DNA from: a marine actinobacterium PHSC20C1
Lineage (GTDB): Bacteria; Actinomycetota; Actinomycetes; Actinomycetales; Microbacteriaceae
Length of the DNA stretch: 64,000 nt
Reading direction: 5' to 3'
Assembly: GCA_000153145.1 (NCBI GenBank)
Contig: CH672415.1
Location: 251,854-315,853, forward strand
The translations under genes and the position numbers were made by a program. Of the stretch, positions 43,088 to 53,867 are shown piece by piece. The notes beneath the pieces are model-generated. The model saw only the letters and a list, made by a program, of their open reading frames with translations. It did not search any database and was not told where the DNA came from. How positions within the stretch are numbered: position 1 is the stretch's first letter; each line of letters opens with the position of its first letter.

Positions 43088-44248
43088 ATGCCATCAGCAG
43101 CAGACCGCGAGAAGTCCCTCGAGACAGCTCTTGCACAAATTGACCGTCAGTTCGGCAAGGGCTCAGTCATGCGCCTTGGCAGTGACGAACGCGCTCCGGT
43201 CGAGGTTATTCCCACCGGCTCGATCGCTTTGGACGTCGCGCTCGGCATAGGTGGGCTTCCCCGTGGGCGAATCGTAGAGATCTATGGTCCGGAGTCTTCG
43301 GGTAAAACCACTCTCACTTTGCACGCGATCGCTAACGCTCAGCGCAATGGCGGAATCGCAGCCTTCATCGATGCGGAACACGCCCTCGACCCTGAATACG
43401 CTGCAAAGCTTGGCGTTGACATCGATGCCTTGCTTGTTTCTCAGCCAGACACTGGTGAGCAAGCGCTTGAAATCGCCGACATGCTCGTGCGAAGCGGTTC
43501 TATTGACCTCATTGTTATTGACTCGGTTGCTGCGCTTGTTCCTCGTGCAGAAATCGAGGGCGAGATGGGTGACACCCACGTTGGTCTTCAGGCCCGGCTC
43601 ATGTCTCAGGCGCTGCGCAAGCTCACCGGTGGTCTCAGCCAAACCAACACCACCATGATTTTCATCAACCAGTTGCGCGAGAAAATCGGTGTGTTCTTTG
43701 GCAGTCCCGAAACTACTGCTGGTGGAAAGGCCCTCAAGTTCTACGCCTCTGTGCGACTCGACATTCGCCGTATCGAAACGCTGAAAGATGGCACGGATGC
43801 CGTGGGTAACCGCACGCGAGTCAAGGTCGTAAAGAACAAGATGGCTCCGCCTTTCAAGCAGGCAGAATTCGACATCCTCTACGGAATCGGAATCTCTCGC
43901 GAGGGCAGCCTGATCGACTTCGGTGTCGACCACGAGATCGTCCGTAAATCGGGCGCGTGGTACACCTACGACGGCGATCAGCTCGGCCAGGGTAAAGAAA
44001 AGTCGCGTGCATTCCTGATCCAGAACCCCGCGATCGCCCTAGAGATCGAACAGAAGATCATGCGCAAGCTGGGCGTAGGTGCAGAAGCGAAAGCAGCAAT
44101 CGCCAGCGAAGCGAAGGAAGCTGCCGCGGCTGCCGTGATTGCAGAGAAAGCCGAAAAGGCTGCAAAAGCCAGTGCCAAAGCTGACGGACCCGTGCTCCCG
44201 GTTGCGGCCAACACCGCTCCGCCCCTCAAAAAAGTTGTAGGACAGTAG
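43088..44248 (+). CDS. recA: Recombinase A
   Basis: 386 aa. Homologous recombination and co-protease for LexA self-cleavage. Walker [10 protein letters not shown] at 67-75, then [37 protein letters not shown] and [28 protein letters not shown]. The C-terminal 60 residues are Ala/Lys-rich and longer than in E. coli. ATG 43088 follows GGAGA by 7 nt; the frame stays open upstream to ATG 42956. No intein. Controlled by the SOS box at 42868. recX follows at 9 nt. Confidence 0.98.
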   Translation: MPSAADREKSLETALAQIDRQFGKGSVMRLGSDERAPVEVIPTGSIALDVALGIGGLPRGRIVEIYGPESSGKTTLTLHAIANAQRNGGIAAFIDAEHALDPEYAAKLGVDIDALLVSQPDTGEQALEIADMLVRSGSIDLIVIDSVAALVPRAEIEGEMGDTHVGLQARLMSQALRKLTGGLSQTNTTMIFINQLREKIGVFFGSPETTAGGKALKFYASVRLDIRRIETLKDGTDAVGNRTRVKVVKNKMAPPFKQAEFDILYGIGISREGSLIDFGVDHEIVRKSGAWYTYDGDQLGQGKEKSRAFLIQNPAIALEIEQKIMRKLGVGAEAKAAIASEAKEAAAAAVIAEKAEKAAKASAKADGPVLPVAANTAPPLKKVVGQ

Positions 44249-44257
44249 GTAGAACCC

Positions 44258-45076
44258 ATGCCTCATTCCTCCGACGACGACTACATTGCACCAGTCATCA
44301 ACATGTTTGGCGACCGCAAAGGTGCTAATCGCGCCGAGACCAGTGCGCACGCTGCGTCGTCGGAGGAATCATCAGTGCCGCCATCCGTCGGCAACTGGGC
44401 TGACGAGCCAGAAGATGGCGACACCATCGAAGTAGCCGCTGAGACACTCTCAGTGCTGAAGACACCTTCTCCTGTTCGTGCGCTCCCGACAATGGCTGAC
44501 TTCGAATCGAAGGCATACGCTGCAACGGAACCGTCAACACAGTCCCAGCAAGCACAGCCGAAAGCGGAGAGACGGCAGTCACGCGACGGCTTTTCCGAAA
44601 TCAGTCGAGTCAGTATGCGCGCGCTAGCACGCCGAGGTATGTCCTCATTCGAGATGACCCAGTTTCTGGGTACGCGTGAATTCGACACGGATGAAATCGC
44701 TACTGAGATTGAGCGCTTAGAGGGCTCCGCGTTACTCGACGATGCCGCACTCGCCGAGACACTGGCGCGCACACTCCGCGACCGCAAAGGTCTGGGAGCG
44801 TCGGCGATCAAAGCTGAACTCCGCCGACGCAAGATCGACAACGAGCACATAGAGGTTGTCATCGGAGAGGAGCGCGATGAAGAGCAAGAACGCGCAACAG
44901 AAATCGCGCTCAAACGTGCACCACAATTACGTTCGCTCGACAGCGTCACAGCGAAGCGCAGACTTACCGCCTTCCTCATGCGCAGGGGATACTCTGGCTC
45001 AATCATTTCAGTGGCCGTAGCTGCAGCACTTGCTCCCGGCTCACCCGAATCCTCAGGCGGACCCGTCTTTCGCTAA
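44258..45076 (+). CDS. recX: Regulatory protein RecX with long N-terminal extension
   Basis: 272 aa; the RecX fold occupies about 113-265 ([70 protein letters not shown]). RecX inhibits RecA filaments. Residues 1-110 are acidic, Ser/Glu/Pro-rich and probably disordered, longer than most RecX proteins. It is 9 nt downstream of recA and so likely SOS-induced with it. Confidence 0.92.
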   Translation: MPHSSDDDYIAPVINMFGDRKGANRAETSAHAASSEESSVPPSVGNWADEPEDGDTIEVAAETLSVLKTPSPVRALPTMADFESKAYAATEPSTQSQQAQPKAERRQSRDGFSEISRVSMRALARRGMSSFEMTQFLGTREFDTDEIATEIERLEGSALLDDAALAETLARTLRDRKGLGASAIKAELRRRKIDNEHIEVVIGEERDEEQERATEIALKRAPQLRSLDSVTAKRRLTAFLMRRGYSGSIISVAVAAALAPGSPESSGGPVFR

Positions 45077-45120
45077 TTCTGCGTCAACCTCAAGAACGGA
45101 TGAGGCTTAAGGTGGAAGAC

Positions 45121-46656
45121 ATGATTGACGAAAAACTGGCCACCCCGCGCAGCTACGAGGTGCGCACCTACGGATGCCAGATGAACGTGCACGACTCCGA
45201 ACGACTCAGCGGATCCCTCGAAGCAGCCGGCTACATCCGGGCCACCAAGGGTCAAGCCGATGTAGTCGTCATAAACACGTGCGCAGTGCGCGAAAACGCA
45301 GACAACAAGCTATACGGCAACCTCGGAATGCTCGCCAGCGTCAAACGTGAGCACGAAGGAATGCAGATCGCCGTCGGCGGGTGCCTTGCGCAAAAAGACA
45401 AGAACGTCATCCTCGAGAAAGCACCCTGGGTCGACGTCGTCTTCGGAACTCACAACATGGGTTCCCTGCCGACACTCCTCGAACGAGCACGCCACAACGA
45501 AGAAGCGCAACTAGAAATACTCGAATCACTCGACGTATTCCCGTCCACTCTCCCCACCAGACGCGAGTCAACGCACAGTGCCTGGGTATCGATATCCGTA
45601 GGCTGCAACAACACCTGCACGTTCTGTATCGTCCCCGCACTTCGGGGTAAAGAAAAAGATCGCCGCGCCGGCGACATCCTTTCAGAGGTGCAAGCCATCG
45701 TCGACGACGGGGCAATCGAAATAACTTTGCTCGGTCAGAATGTCAACTCCTACGGGGTTGAATTCGGCGACCGTCAAGCGTTCAGCAAACTATTGCGCGC
45801 AACAGGTGCAATCGACGGCCTCGAGCGAGTCCGATTCACCAGCCCCCACCCCGCGGCATTTACCGATGATGTCATCGACGCCATGGCTGAAACACCGAAC
45901 GTCATGCCGCAACTACACATGCCGCTGCAGTCAGGCTCCGACCGCATCCTCAAAGCAATGCGACGAAGCTACCGCTCAACCAAATTCCTCGGCATTCTGG
46001 AGCGCGTTCGCGCCCAAATGCCACACGCAGCAATCAGCACCGACATAATCGTCGGATTTCCCGGCGAAACCGAAGAAGACTTCGCCGAAACACTACGGGT
46101 AGTCGAAGAAGCACGCTTCGCCTCCGCCTACACGTTCCAATACTCGATCCGTGAAGGCACTCCCGCTGCCACAATGGAAGACCAAATTCCCAAAGAAATC
46201 GTTCAAGAACGCTACGAACGACTAGCGGCGCTGCAAGATCGAATCTCTCGCGAAGAGAACGAGAAACAAGTAGGGCGCACAGTTCAAGTGATGGTGACCG
46301 CTACCGAAGGACGAAAACAAGCCGAAACGGACAGGCTCTCTGGCCGCGCGGAAGACTCGCGACTCGTCCACTTCAACGTCCCAGAAGCTAGCCCCGTGCC
46401 GCGCCCCGGTGACGTCGTCACCCTCACAATCTCCGAAGCCTCAACATTCCACCTCGTCGCGGATACCGACAGCGGTGGAACCCTCACCATTCGCCGCACC
46501 ACCGCGGGTGACGCGTGGGATCGCGCACAAGCTGAATCCTGCGGAGTGCCCAGCACCTCAGCAGCGGCCGAAGCCGGCCCGCGGGTATCCCTCGGTCTCC
46601 CAACAGTCCGAGTCTCGACGATACCGATCTATGACCCCACAGACTCACAGCGCTGA
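45121..46656 (+). CDS. miaB: tRNA-2-methylthio-N6-isopentenyladenosine synthase
   Basis: 511 aa. Radical-SAM methylthiotransferase acting on A37 of tRNAs already modified by MiaA, encoded next. N-terminal cluster cysteines C19, C54 and C88; radical-SAM cysteines C162, C166 and C169 in [13 protein letters not shown] domain near 385-455. The last 60 residues are a Ser/Thr/Pro-rich tail beyond TRAM. ATG 45121 follows AAGGTGGA; an in-frame ATG at 45100 has weaker support. It overlaps miaA by 26 nt. Confidence 0.96.
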   Translation: MIDEKLATPRSYEVRTYGCQMNVHDSERLSGSLEAAGYIRATKGQADVVVINTCAVRENADNKLYGNLGMLASVKREHEGMQIAVGGCLAQKDKNVILEKAPWVDVVFGTHNMGSLPTLLERARHNEEAQLEILESLDVFPSTLPTRRESTHSAWVSISVGCNNTCTFCIVPALRGKEKDRRAGDILSEVQAIVDDGAIEITLLGQNVNSYGVEFGDRQAFSKLLRATGAIDGLERVRFTSPHPAAFTDDVIDAMAETPNVMPQLHMPLQSGSDRILKAMRRSYRSTKFLGILERVRAQMPHAAISTDIIVGFPGETEEDFAETLRVVEEARFASAYTFQYSIREGTPAATMEDQIPKEIVQERYERLAALQDRISREENEKQVGRTVQVMVTATEGRKQAETDRLSGRAEDSRLVHFNVPEASPVPRPGDVVTLTISEASTFHLVADTDSGGTLTIRRTTAGDAWDRAQAESCGVPSTSAAAEAGPRVSLGLPTVRVSTIPIYDPTDSQR

Positions 46657-47656
46657 GCTAGCAGTGACAGCAGCAGGACCTGTCGCCGAGAGTTCCGCCG
46701 CGACCCAATCCAAAGCTGCCGTGCACGACCTCATCGTAATTGTTGGGGCAACGGGCACCGGAAAGTCCGAGCTTTCGCTTGATATCGCGGAATCCCTCGG
46801 GCATCGAGCACAGGCTGCCGAGATCATCAATGCGGATGCGATGCAGCTCTATCGCGGAATGGACATTGGTACTGCCAAGCTTGCACACGATGAGCGCCGC
46901 GGAATCCCTCATCATCTGCTCGACGTTCTCGAGACGACCGACGAAGCGAGTGTTGCCCAATATCAGTCAAGCGCACGCGCAATTATTCGCAAGGTTCAGG
47001 CCGCTGGGAGGGTTCCGATTCTCGTTGGGGGCTCGGGGCTCTACGTTTCGAGCGTCATCCATGACTTTCAATTTCCGGCCCGCGATCCTGAGGTTCGCGC
47101 CAAGCTCGAGGGCGAATTGGAGAACCTCGGCATCGGCATCCTCTTTCAGCGCCTACGCGAACTCGACGCCGACGCAGCACAGTCCATCGGTTCCAGCAAC
47201 GGCCGCAGAATCGTTCGCGCCCTCGAAGTAATCGAGATTACTGGTGAACCATTCGGGGCAGGCTTGCCAGAGGAACAGAAGCTCTGGACTCCAGCTCATA
47301 TATTCGGCATCGCCGCGCCGCGCGAGCAACTCGTTTCTCGCCTCGACCAGCGGGTCTGCGGCATGTGGGATTCCGGACTCCTCGACGAAGTCCGAGCGCT
47401 TCGCCCCCGCGGATTAGGCGTAACTGCCGCTCGAGCGATCGGCTACGCTCAAGCGATTTTGCAGCTTGATGGTGAATTATCTGAAACCGAAGCCGTTGAC
47501 CAGACTGCCGCCCTCACTCGACGTTATGCACGACGGCAAGTTGGCTGGTTCAAGCGCTACAACGAATGCAATTGGCTGAACTATGACGACCCCGATCGCG
47601 TGCAGAAAGCTCTCTCCATTGTGATGGGGGAGAATGGAGACCATGGCGACGCTTAA
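46631..47656 (+). CDS. miaA: tRNA dimethylallyltransferase
   Basis: 341 aa. Prenylates A37 of tRNAs reading U-starting codons, making the MiaB substrate. Walker A GATGTGKS at 39-46; [30 protein letters not shown] and [10 protein letters not shown] are family blocks. ATG 46631 lies within the end of miaB (26-nt overlap); GTG 46664 just after the miaB stop is the alternative, and neither has a clear ribosome-binding site. Its own 3' end overlaps dapF by 14 nt. Confidence 0.94.
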   Translation: MTPQTHSAELAVTAAGPVAESSAATQSKAAVHDLIVIVGATGTGKSELSLDIAESLGHRAQAAEIINADAMQLYRGMDIGTAKLAHDERRGIPHHLLDVLETTDEASVAQYQSSARAIIRKVQAAGRVPILVGGSGLYVSSVIHDFQFPARDPEVRAKLEGELENLGIGILFQRLRELDADAAQSIGSSNGRRIVRALEVIEITGEPFGAGLPEEQKLWTPAHIFGIAAPREQLVSRLDQRVCGMWDSGLLDEVRALRPRGLGVTAARAIGYAQAILQLDGELSETEAVDQTAALTRRYARRQVGWFKRYNECNWLNYDDPDRVQKALSIVMGENGDHGDA

Positions 47657-48521
47657 CTTCACCAAAGGTCAGGGAACCGGCAACGATTTCGTGCTGTTTT
47701 CTGATCCTGAGGGACAACTCGAACTCACCCCTCAACAGGTCGCAGCAATCTGTGATCGCAGATTTGGGGTCGGGGCAGACGGCATCCTTCGCGCGGTACG
47801 TTCGAGCAACATCGACGTCGGTGCTGCTGCCCTAGCCGAGGACGCTGACGCTGAGTGGTTCATGGACTACCGAAATGCCGATGGCACCGCCGCAGAAATG
47901 TGCGGAAACGGTATCCGAGTATTTGCTCATTACCTTGCCGAGAACGGGTTCGTAGACTTCGAACCCGGCGATACCCTGCCGGTCGGTACGCGCTCTGGAG
48001 TGCGTGATGTTCAACGCAATATGGCCGGATATCAAGCAGACATGGGCCGATGGTCGCTAGACGGGGGAGAGCCTCTCGTACGTGCAAAAGAGCTCGATGT
48101 CGCTCGCCCCGGGCTTGGCATCAACGTGGGAAACCCACACGTGGTCGTGGCTTTGGCCGATGAATCCGAACTTGATCATGTTGATCTCAACTACATTCCC
48201 GTCATTGATCCGCTGCCCGAACACGGGGCGAACGTCGAGTTCGTTGTGCCAGCCGAACCGCTCGTCAAAGACGGCGTTGGCTCGATTCGTATGAGAGTGC
48301 ACGAGCGTGGAAGCGGTGAGACGCTCTCCTGCGGCACGGGAGCGGTTGCGGCAGCTCTTGCCATTCGTCACTACGCGGGAGCGGGAGCGCCTAACCAGTG
48401 GCGTGTGGCGGTACCAGGGGGAACAGTTGTCGTGCGTATGTTCCCGACAGAGGACGGCGAACACGTCTCGCTCAGTGGACCAGCGGAACTCGTCTACACC
48501 GGCAGCCTCGAACTGGCCTAA
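47643..48521 (+). CDS. dapF: Diaminopimelate epimerase
   Basis: 292 aa. Converts LL- to meso-diaminopimelate for peptidoglycan and lysine. Two catalytic cysteines: C87 in AEMCGNGIR and C230 in LSCGTGA, with GTGNDFV near the N-terminus. ATG 47643 has GGGGGAG 10 nt upstream. It overlaps the end of miaA by 14 nt, closing the miaB-miaA-dapF operon. Confidence 0.96.
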   Translation: MATLNFTKGQGTGNDFVLFSDPEGQLELTPQQVAAICDRRFGVGADGILRAVRSSNIDVGAAALAEDADAEWFMDYRNADGTAAEMCGNGIRVFAHYLAENGFVDFEPGDTLPVGTRSGVRDVQRNMAGYQADMGRWSLDGGEPLVRAKELDVARPGLGINVGNPHVVVALADESELDHVDLNYIPVIDPLPEHGANVEFVVPAEPLVKDGVGSIRMRVHERGSGETLSCGTGAVAAALAIRHYAGAGAPNQWRVAVPGGTVVVRMFPTEDGEHVSLSGPAELVYTGSLELA

Positions 48522-48548
48522 GGGTCCTTCGGCGTTTGCTTCAGTGGG

Positions 48549-49172
48549 TTAGCGTTCGGCAAGGGCGCGGCGACGCGCCTTCAACAGCCGGTAACCCTTG
48601 CTCGTTGCGGCGCGACTAAATGCGAAGTCTTCAGGGAATGTGGACTCCATCCACCTCTGCAGTGAATCAGAACCCAAATTGCGCTGCACAACTAGCCAGG
48701 CATCGGCATCCAATTCAAGTCGGGGCAGCCACGTCTCAAGGATGTTGTGAAGCTCGTCCTTGCCGACGCGAATCGGTGGATTTGACCAAATAGACATAAA
48801 CGTTACGTCTTCGGGAACATCTCCGGGCAGAACAGCGTTAATGTTGGGTATGGACAATTTTTTGGCGTTCGCCCGCACCAGATCCAGTGCGCGCTCGTTG
48901 ACGTCCACCGCCCACACCGTTGCATGAGGTGACTCGAGGGCAAGGGTGAGCGCCATCGGACCCCAACCGCACCCGAGATCAAGCAGGTTTCCGCCCGGAG
49001 GTGGCGCCGGCACGTTCGACAAAAGAACTTGGGTTCCCGCGTCGATTCGTACGGGGCTGAAGATCCCATTTGCCGTGACAAGTTCACGCTCGACACCAGC
49101 AATGGTCGCGTGAATCGTCCGCAGTTTGAGATCACTCTCGGGTGTTGACGAGAAGTAATGCTCGTTAGCCAT
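48549..49172 (-). CDS. RsmC/RlmG-like rRNA guanine methyltransferase
   Basis: 207 aa class I SAM methyltransferase. LLDLGCGWGPMALTLAL binds SAM; the catalytic-loop motif SNPPIRVGK is the N-P-P-[FIW] signature of N2-guanine methylases such as RsmC. It is the single-domain form common in Gram-positives. TAAGTT (complement 49179-49184) lies 6 nt before the ATG, so it is leaderless and divergent from hflX, whose own -10 is 20 nt away. Confidence 0.88.
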   Translation of the reverse strand: MANEHYFSSTPESDLKLRTIHATIAGVERELVTANGIFSPVRIDAGTQVLLSNVPAPPPGGNLLDLGCGWGPMALTLALESPHATVWAVDVNERALDLVRANAKKLSIPNINAVLPGDVPEDVTFMSIWSNPPIRVGKDELHNILETWLPRLELDADAWLVVQRNLGSDSLQRWMESTFPEDFAFSRAATSKGYRLLKARRRALAER

Positions 49173-49213
49173 GAACAGAACTTACCGAAAACTAGAGAAG
49201 TAAGGTTAACCCA

Positions 49214-50764
49214 ATGACGCGAAACACGACTGAATCCAGTATCGAGGCCGATAACGGCGACGACGCCGAGCGTTCCGTCGATCGAGTTCTCGCTACCGAA
49301 ACCACCGATCATGCTGCAGTGACACGATTCGGCTCCGGACCATCCGGGGCTCAAGCGCTCCAAGCGGATGCCCACTATGAGTCGGATCGAGACGGCGATC
49401 AGTTCGACCGCGAGGATCGACACGCGCTCAAGCGTGTTCGTGGTCTTTCAACCGAACTCGAAGACGTTACTGAGGTCGAGTACCGCCAACTGCGCATCGA
49501 GAACGTCGTCCTGATTGGAATTTACGGTCAGGGTGCACTTCGTGAGGCCGAGAATTCACTTCGCGAACTATCAGCCCTCGCGGAAACGGCGGGCGCTGTC
49601 GTGCTCGACGGTCTCTTGCAGCGCCGGTCAAACCCCGATCCGAGCACATATTTCGGTAAGGGAAAAGCGATCGAACTGCGCGATGTAGTTGCCGCTACGG
49701 GGGCCGACACCGTAATCGCGGACACAGAGCTCGCGCCGAGCCAGCGGCGTGCCCTAGAAGACGTTGTTGGTGTCAAGGTAATTGACCGCACCGCGGTGAT
49801 TCTAGACATCTTCAGCCAGCATGCTACAAGCCGTGAAGGTAAAGCCCAAGTCGAGCTTGCTCAGATGGAATATCTCCTTCCGCGATTGCGTGGTTGGGGT
49901 GAATCGATGTCCCGCCAGGCCGGTGGCCAGGTCGGTGGCGCGGGCGCCGGCATGGGTAGCCGTGGTCCAGGTGAAACCAAAATAGAGCTTGATCGTCGCC
50001 GCATTCACACGCGCATGGCTCGACTGCGCAAGCAGATCAAGGGCTTTGCCCCTGCGCGTGAAGCAAAGCGTGCGAACCGAGACCGCTTTGAAGTCCCCAG
50101 TGTCGCAATCGCTGGTTACACGAACGCGGGTAAATCGAGTCTTCTTAACCGTCTGACTCGGGCCGGAGTGCTCGTCGAGAACGCTCTGTTTGCGACCCTA
50201 GACGCCACAGTGAGGCGCTCAGAAACAGCTGATGGTCGACTATTCACACTCAGTGACACTGTCGGTTTTGTGCGCAACCTGCCGCACCAACTGGTTGAGG
50301 CGTTCCGCTCGACACTCGAGGAGATCGGCCAAGCGGACGTCATTGTCCACGTTGTTGATGCTTCTCATCCTGATCCGGGCGCGCAGCTGAGCACAGTGCG
50401 CGATGTGATTGGCGAGCTCGGTGCGCGCGACATCCCAGAGATTGTTGTCTTCAATAAGAGCGATTTAGCGGATGATGACCAGCGCCTGGTGATTCGCGGC
50501 CTTGAACCCACTGGCATTTTTGTCTCAGCGCGTTCGGGAGAGGGCATCGATGAGCTCAACTCGCGCATCGCTGAACTTCTTCCAGCCCCCGAGATCAAAG
50601 TAACTTTGCTAGTCCCCTATGATCGCGGCGAGATTATCTCGCGGCTCCATGTCCAGGGAAGAGTGCTGTCAACCGATTATCGCGAGGACGGCACCTTGGT
50701 GACAGCTCTTGTGCACCCAGCTCGCGTTGACGAACTCACAGAGTTTGTAGTTACTTCGGCGTAA
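49214..50764 (+). CDS. hflX: GTPase HflX
   Basis: 516 aa. Ribosome-splitting heat-stress GTPase. HflX domain around 95-290 with glycine-rich GGQVGGAGAGMGSRGPGETKIELDRR; G domain with G1 GYTNAGKSS at 301-309, DTVGFVRNLPHQLVEAFRSTLEE, and NKSD. The first 85 residues are an acidic, variable extension. TAAGGT at 49201-49206 lies 7 nt before the ATG; AAGG could also serve as a weak ribosome-binding site. Converges on lexA. Confidence 0.95.
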   Translation: MTRNTTESSIEADNGDDAERSVDRVLATETTDHAAVTRFGSGPSGAQALQADAHYESDRDGDQFDREDRHALKRVRGLSTELEDVTEVEYRQLRIENVVLIGIYGQGALREAENSLRELSALAETAGAVVLDGLLQRRSNPDPSTYFGKGKAIELRDVVAATGADTVIADTELAPSQRRALEDVVGVKVIDRTAVILDIFSQHATSREGKAQVELAQMEYLLPRLRGWGESMSRQAGGQVGGAGAGMGSRGPGETKIELDRRRIHTRMARLRKQIKGFAPAREAKRANRDRFEVPSVAIAGYTNAGKSSLLNRLTRAGVLVENALFATLDATVRRSETADGRLFTLSDTVGFVRNLPHQLVEAFRSTLEEIGQADVIVHVVDASHPDPGAQLSTVRDVIGELGARDIPEIVVFNKSDLADDDQRLVIRGLEPTGIFVSARSGEGIDELNSRIAELLPAPEIKVTLLVPYDRGEIISRLHVQGRVLSTDYREDGTLVTALVHPARVDELTEFVVTSA

Positions 50765-50786
50765 CCCGGCATTCCCTAGCGTTCGT

Positions 50787-50811
50787 CAAGGCGCGCAACG
50801 TGCACGCCTTG
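50787..50811. terminator. Stem-loop between convergent hflX and lexA
   Basis: CAAGGCG (50787-50793) pairs with CGCCTTG (50805-50811), with extra imperfect pairs outside. No T-run; tentative bidirectional stop. Confidence 0.4.
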
Positions 50812-50825
50812 GCGACGAGCGGGAA

Positions 50826-51515
50826 CTAGAGGGCGCGAAGAACCGTGACGACTTTGCCCAGTACTTGGGCGTAATCGCCAAGGATCGGTTCAAAGTTCGA
50901 GTTGCGTGGCAAAAGCCAGGTGTGGCCGTCCCGCTGGCGAAAGACCTTGACTGTTGCTTCATCATCGAGCATGGCGGCGACGATGTCGCCATTCTCAGCC
51001 GTCTGTTGTTGGCGCACAACAACCCAATCTCCGTCGCAAATAGCGGCGTCGATCATGGAATCACCCACGACCTTGAGCATGAAGAGATCGCCCTTGCCGA
51101 CGAGCTGACGGGGGAGCGGAAATACTTCCTCAACGTGTTGTTCTGCCGTAATCGGAATACCCGCAGCGATTCGGCCGACAAGCGGCACCATCGCGGCATC
51201 GCCCATCGAGGGGCTGATGGTGCTGGATTCATCGACGGCACTCGGCACATCGATGAGAACCTCGATTGCGCGAGGACGATTAGGGTCACGACGCACGTAG
51301 CCGCTCAGTTCAAGCTGGTTGAGTTGGTGGGTGACGCTCGACAGCGACGAGAGACCGACAGCATCTCCGATTTCGCGCATGCTCGGCGGGTAACCCTGAG
51401 TGGCGACCGCTCGCTGGATCATTTCGAGAATCGCAAGTTGTTTAGCGCTCAGGCTGGTTCGCCGCCGCGTTCCACGTTCAGTGGCATCGCCGAAGGGGGC
51501 AGTTGAGTCGGTCAC
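50826..51515 (-). CDS. lexA: SOS repressor LexA
   Basis: 229 aa. Winged-helix DNA-binding domain at about 22-88 ([36 protein letters not shown]). Autocleavage site A118-G119 in GRIAAGIP, catalytic S153 in GDSMIDAAI and K190 in ATVKVF. RecA filaments trigger its self-cleavage, derepressing recA-recX, the LysM gene and lexA itself. GTG 51515 follows GAGGA. An SOS box lies 77 nt upstream. Confidence 0.97.
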   Translation of the reverse strand: MTDSTAPFGDATERGTRRRTSLSAKQLAILEMIQRAVATQGYPPSMREIGDAVGLSSLSSVTHQLNQLELSGYVRRDPNRPRAIEVLIDVPSAVDESSTISPSMGDAAMVPLVGRIAAGIPITAEQHVEEVFPLPRQLVGKGDLFMLKVVGDSMIDAAICDGDWVVVRQQQTAENGDIVAAMLDDEATVKVFRQRDGHTWLLPRNSNFEPILGDYAQVLGKVVTVLRAL

Positions 51516-51591
51516 GAGTCCTCGATTTCTGCCTCTGACGATTCCAATGTCAGTGGCTCATTCGAAACTGTATCCGCACCACAGGCCAAAA

Positions 51592-51607
51592 ACAAACATT
51601 TGTTCGA
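51592..51607. promoter_or_regulatory. LexA box proximal to lexA
   Basis: ACAAAC-ATTT-GTTCGA matches 10 of 12 defined positions of the TCGAAC-N4-GTTCGA operator; the GTTCGA half is perfect. It lies 77 nt upstream of the lexA start and provides autoregulation. Confidence 0.75.
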
Positions 51608-51663
51608 GTGTCGCTGAGTGAAATTGGCAACTTGTTCGAAAATCTACTTGAAATTCGAACAAT

Positions 51664-51679
51664 TCGAATGTATGTTCGG
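51664..51679. promoter_or_regulatory. LexA box proximal to the LysM gene
   Basis: TCGAAT-GTAT-GTTCGG matches 10 of 12 operator positions and lies about 64 nt before the LysM gene start. Additional half-sites (GTTCGA near 51634, TCGAAC near 51655) sit between the two boxes. Confidence 0.7.
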
Positions 51680-51689
51680 AACACAGCTT

Positions 51690-51723
51690 CGCACCCGACT
51701 CTCCCGGCCGAGAGTCGGGTGCG
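51690..51723 (+). other. 14-bp perfect hairpin in the leader of the LysM gene
   Basis: 51690-51703 pairs perfectly with 51710-51723 around a CCGGCC loop whose core is self-complementary. It separates the SOS box from the Shine-Dalgarno site AGGAGG (51732-51737). No T-run, so mRNA stability or translational control is more likely than termination. Confidence 0.55.
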
Positions 51724-51742
51724 AGAACCTCAGGAGGAGTGA

Positions 51743-52108
51743 ATGATGTCCACTGCAACGATTGCACCCAACGCGGCCCCCCGCGCTCGGCAGCTTGCAC
51801 CGCGACTTCGTCTCACCACGCGTGGCCGTGTTGTCCTGATGACACTCGCGGCCACGCCCCTGGTTATCGCCGCGCTCGTGATCGCGCTGAACAGCGGTGA
51901 AGCGGCGGCTACTTTGGAGTCAGGCGACACCTCGTTTGTTTATGTCGACGTCTCAGCAGGGCAGTCTCTGTGGAACATCGCCGAGCAGCACGCACCTGGC
52001 CAAGACCCGCGTGAGGTTGTTGCTCAACTGATTGAGCTCAACCAACTCGCTTCCGCTGATGTCTTCGCAGGCCAAGAGCTTGCGATTCCCGCCAACTTCA
52101 CCCGCTGA
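51743..52108 (+). CDS. LysM-domain protein, DivS/Rv2719c-like SOS cell-division inhibitor candidate
   Basis: 121 aa. One membrane helix (about residues 29-50) and an extracytoplasmic LysM domain (YVDVSAGQSLWNIAEQHAPGQDPREVVAQLIELNQL...AGQELAIP). In mycobacteria (Rv2719c) and corynebacteria (DivS), the small protein encoded divergently from lexA is SOS-induced and blocks division. The divergent position, SOS box and architecture here match. ATG 51743 follows AGGAGG by 5 nt; ATG 51746 is also possible. Confidence 0.85.
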   Translation: MMSTATIAPNAAPRARQLAPRLRLTTRGRVVLMTLAATPLVIAALVIALNSGEAAATLESGDTSFVYVDVSAGQSLWNIAEQHAPGQDPREVVAQLIELNQLASADVFAGQELAIPANFTR

Positions 52109-52175
52109 CCACAAGAGCATCGCGCTAGGGAGACGAGCGACCTCGCAGATGCTTCAGTGCATCTAGCATTGTGGA

Positions 52176-53264
52176 GTGACTTCGCTTTCTGATCTCCCTA
52201 TTCGCGACGACCTTCGGGGCCTGAAGCCCTATGGCGCTCCCACCGACCCAGTGAGCATCCAGCTCAATGTCAACGAGAACACTCACCCCATTCCCGAAGC
52301 GGTAGCGACCGACATCGTCATGGCGCTCGCACGCGCCGTGATGACAGCAAACCGTTACCCTGATCGCGAATTTACTGAACTGCGAGAAGCCCTCGCCACG
52401 TATCTCGGGCGTGGCCTCACCGCTGAAAACATTTGGGCCGCCAATGGATCCAACGAAGTCCTGCAGCAGACGCTTCAGGCATTCGGTGGTCCAGGTCGCC
52501 GCGTCCTAGGATTCCCACCCACGTACTCGATGCACTCGATCATCGCCTCGGGAACTGGTACCGAATGGTCGACCGCGCCTCGCGACCCCGGCTACGACCT
52601 CTCGCCAAAGACAGTCGTGAACGCAATCACCGAGTCTTCACCCGACGTCGTCTTTTTGTGCTCGCCAAACAACCCAACCGGCACTCCGGTTAGTAACGCC
52701 ACAATTGCTGCTGCCTACGACGCGACCGACGGCATCGTTCTTGTCGACGAGGCCTACGCTGAGTTCTCAGATCGCGAATCCGCTCTGTCGCTCCTCGAGG
52801 GGAGGCCGAGGCTGATTGTGTCGCGCACCATGAGTAAGGCGTTCGCGTTCGCTGGTGCACGCGTTGGCTATCTCGCGGCAGATCCTGCCATCGCCGATGC
52901 TCTCCGGCTCGTCCGGCTCCCGTACCACCTCTCTGCTCTCACGCAGGCGGCGGCTGTCGCTGCGCTGTCGCACGCGCCAGAAATGCTTGCAATGGTCGAT
53001 GAAATCAAAGCGCAGCGCGACCGCATGAGTGCCGGCCTCGCGGGCCTGGGGTTTACTCCCGTGCCGAGCGAGGCCAATTTCGTGTTGTTCGGCAATGTTG
53101 CTGAGCCCCAAGAGCTGTTCCGCAAGTTGCTTATCCAAGACATTCTGATTCGGGATGTTGGGATCCCTCACCACTTGCGCGTCACCGCTGGCACCGAAGC
53201 CGAAACAACGGCGTTCCTCGATGCAATGGCCGACCTCCAGACGCTCGGTAGAGTGGCACAATGA
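52176..53264 (+). CDS. hisC: Histidinol-phosphate aminotransferase
   Basis: 362 aa fold-type I PLP enzyme of histidine synthesis. PLP lysine K221 in [24 protein letters not shown]-type motif SPNNPTGTP and [11 protein letters not shown] 52176 stands 6 nt after TAGCAT (52164-52169), a leaderless start. Stop overlaps hisB (ATGA). First gene of hisC-hisB-hisH-priA. Confidence 0.95.
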   Translation: MTSLSDLPIRDDLRGLKPYGAPTDPVSIQLNVNENTHPIPEAVATDIVMALARAVMTANRYPDREFTELREALATYLGRGLTAENIWAANGSNEVLQQTLQAFGGPGRRVLGFPPTYSMHSIIASGTGTEWSTAPRDPGYDLSPKTVVNAITESSPDVVFLCSPNNPTGTPVSNATIAAAYDATDGIVLVDEAYAEFSDRESALSLLEGRPRLIVSRTMSKAFAFAGARVGYLAADPAIADALRLVRLPYHLSALTQAAAVAALSHAPEMLAMVDEIKAQRDRMSAGLAGLGFTPVPSEANFVLFGNVAEPQELFRKLLIQDILIRDVGIPHHLRVTAGTEAETTAFLDAMADLQTLGRVAQ

Positions 53265-53866
53265 CTTCACAGCGCACCGCGACGATTAAGCGCGAAACAA
53301 GCGAGTCGAGCATCGAGCTTTCGATCAACCTCGACGGAACCGGCACTTCATCCATTGAGACGAGCGTGCCCTTCTACGACCACATGCTGACAGCGTTCTC
53401 GAAGCACTCGTTGATCGATCTAACAGTGAAGGCGAGCGGCGATACCCACATCGATGTTCACCACACGGTAGAGGACATCGGAATCGCGCTCGGCCTCGCC
53501 CTTAAGCAGGCGCTCGGCGACAAGGCCGGTATTTCCCGATACGGTGACGCCCTAGTGCCTCTCGACGAAGCGCTCGTGCGTGCCGTGGTCGACGTTTCGG
53601 GTCGTCCCTATCTTGTGCACACTGGTGAGCCTGCCGGATTCGAAATGCACTTGATCGGTGGACACTTCACCGGATCGATGGTTCGCCACGTATTCGAAGC
53701 GATTAGTCTCAACGCTGGCATCACAGTCCACGTCACCGTTTTGGGTGGGCGAGACCCGCACCACATTGCTGAGGCAGAGTTCAAGGCGTTCGCTCGTGCG
53801 CTGCGCGGCGCCGTCGAACCGGATGCTCGAGTGACTGGCATCCCTTCCACGAAGGGCGCGCTCTAA
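53261..53866 (+). CDS. hisB: Imidazoleglycerol-phosphate dehydratase
   Basis: 201 aa monofunctional dehydratase. [35 protein letters not shown] and [18 protein letters not shown] carry the manganese-binding histidines. No phosphatase domain is fused, as usual in actinobacteria. Overlaps hisC by 4 nt. Confidence 0.97.
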   Translation: MTSQRTATIKRETSESSIELSINLDGTGTSSIETSVPFYDHMLTAFSKHSLIDLTVKASGDTHIDVHHTVEDIGIALGLALKQALGDKAGISRYGDALVPLDEALVRAVVDVSGRPYLVHTGEPAGFEMHLIGGHFTGSMVRHVFEAISLNAGITVHVTVLGGRDPHHIAEAEFKAFARALRGAVEPDARVTGIPSTKGAL

Positions 53867-53867
53867 C

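Noticed and set aside
43163-43933. 256-codon open frame antisense to recA
   Set aside because: Shadow frame over a highly conserved gene.
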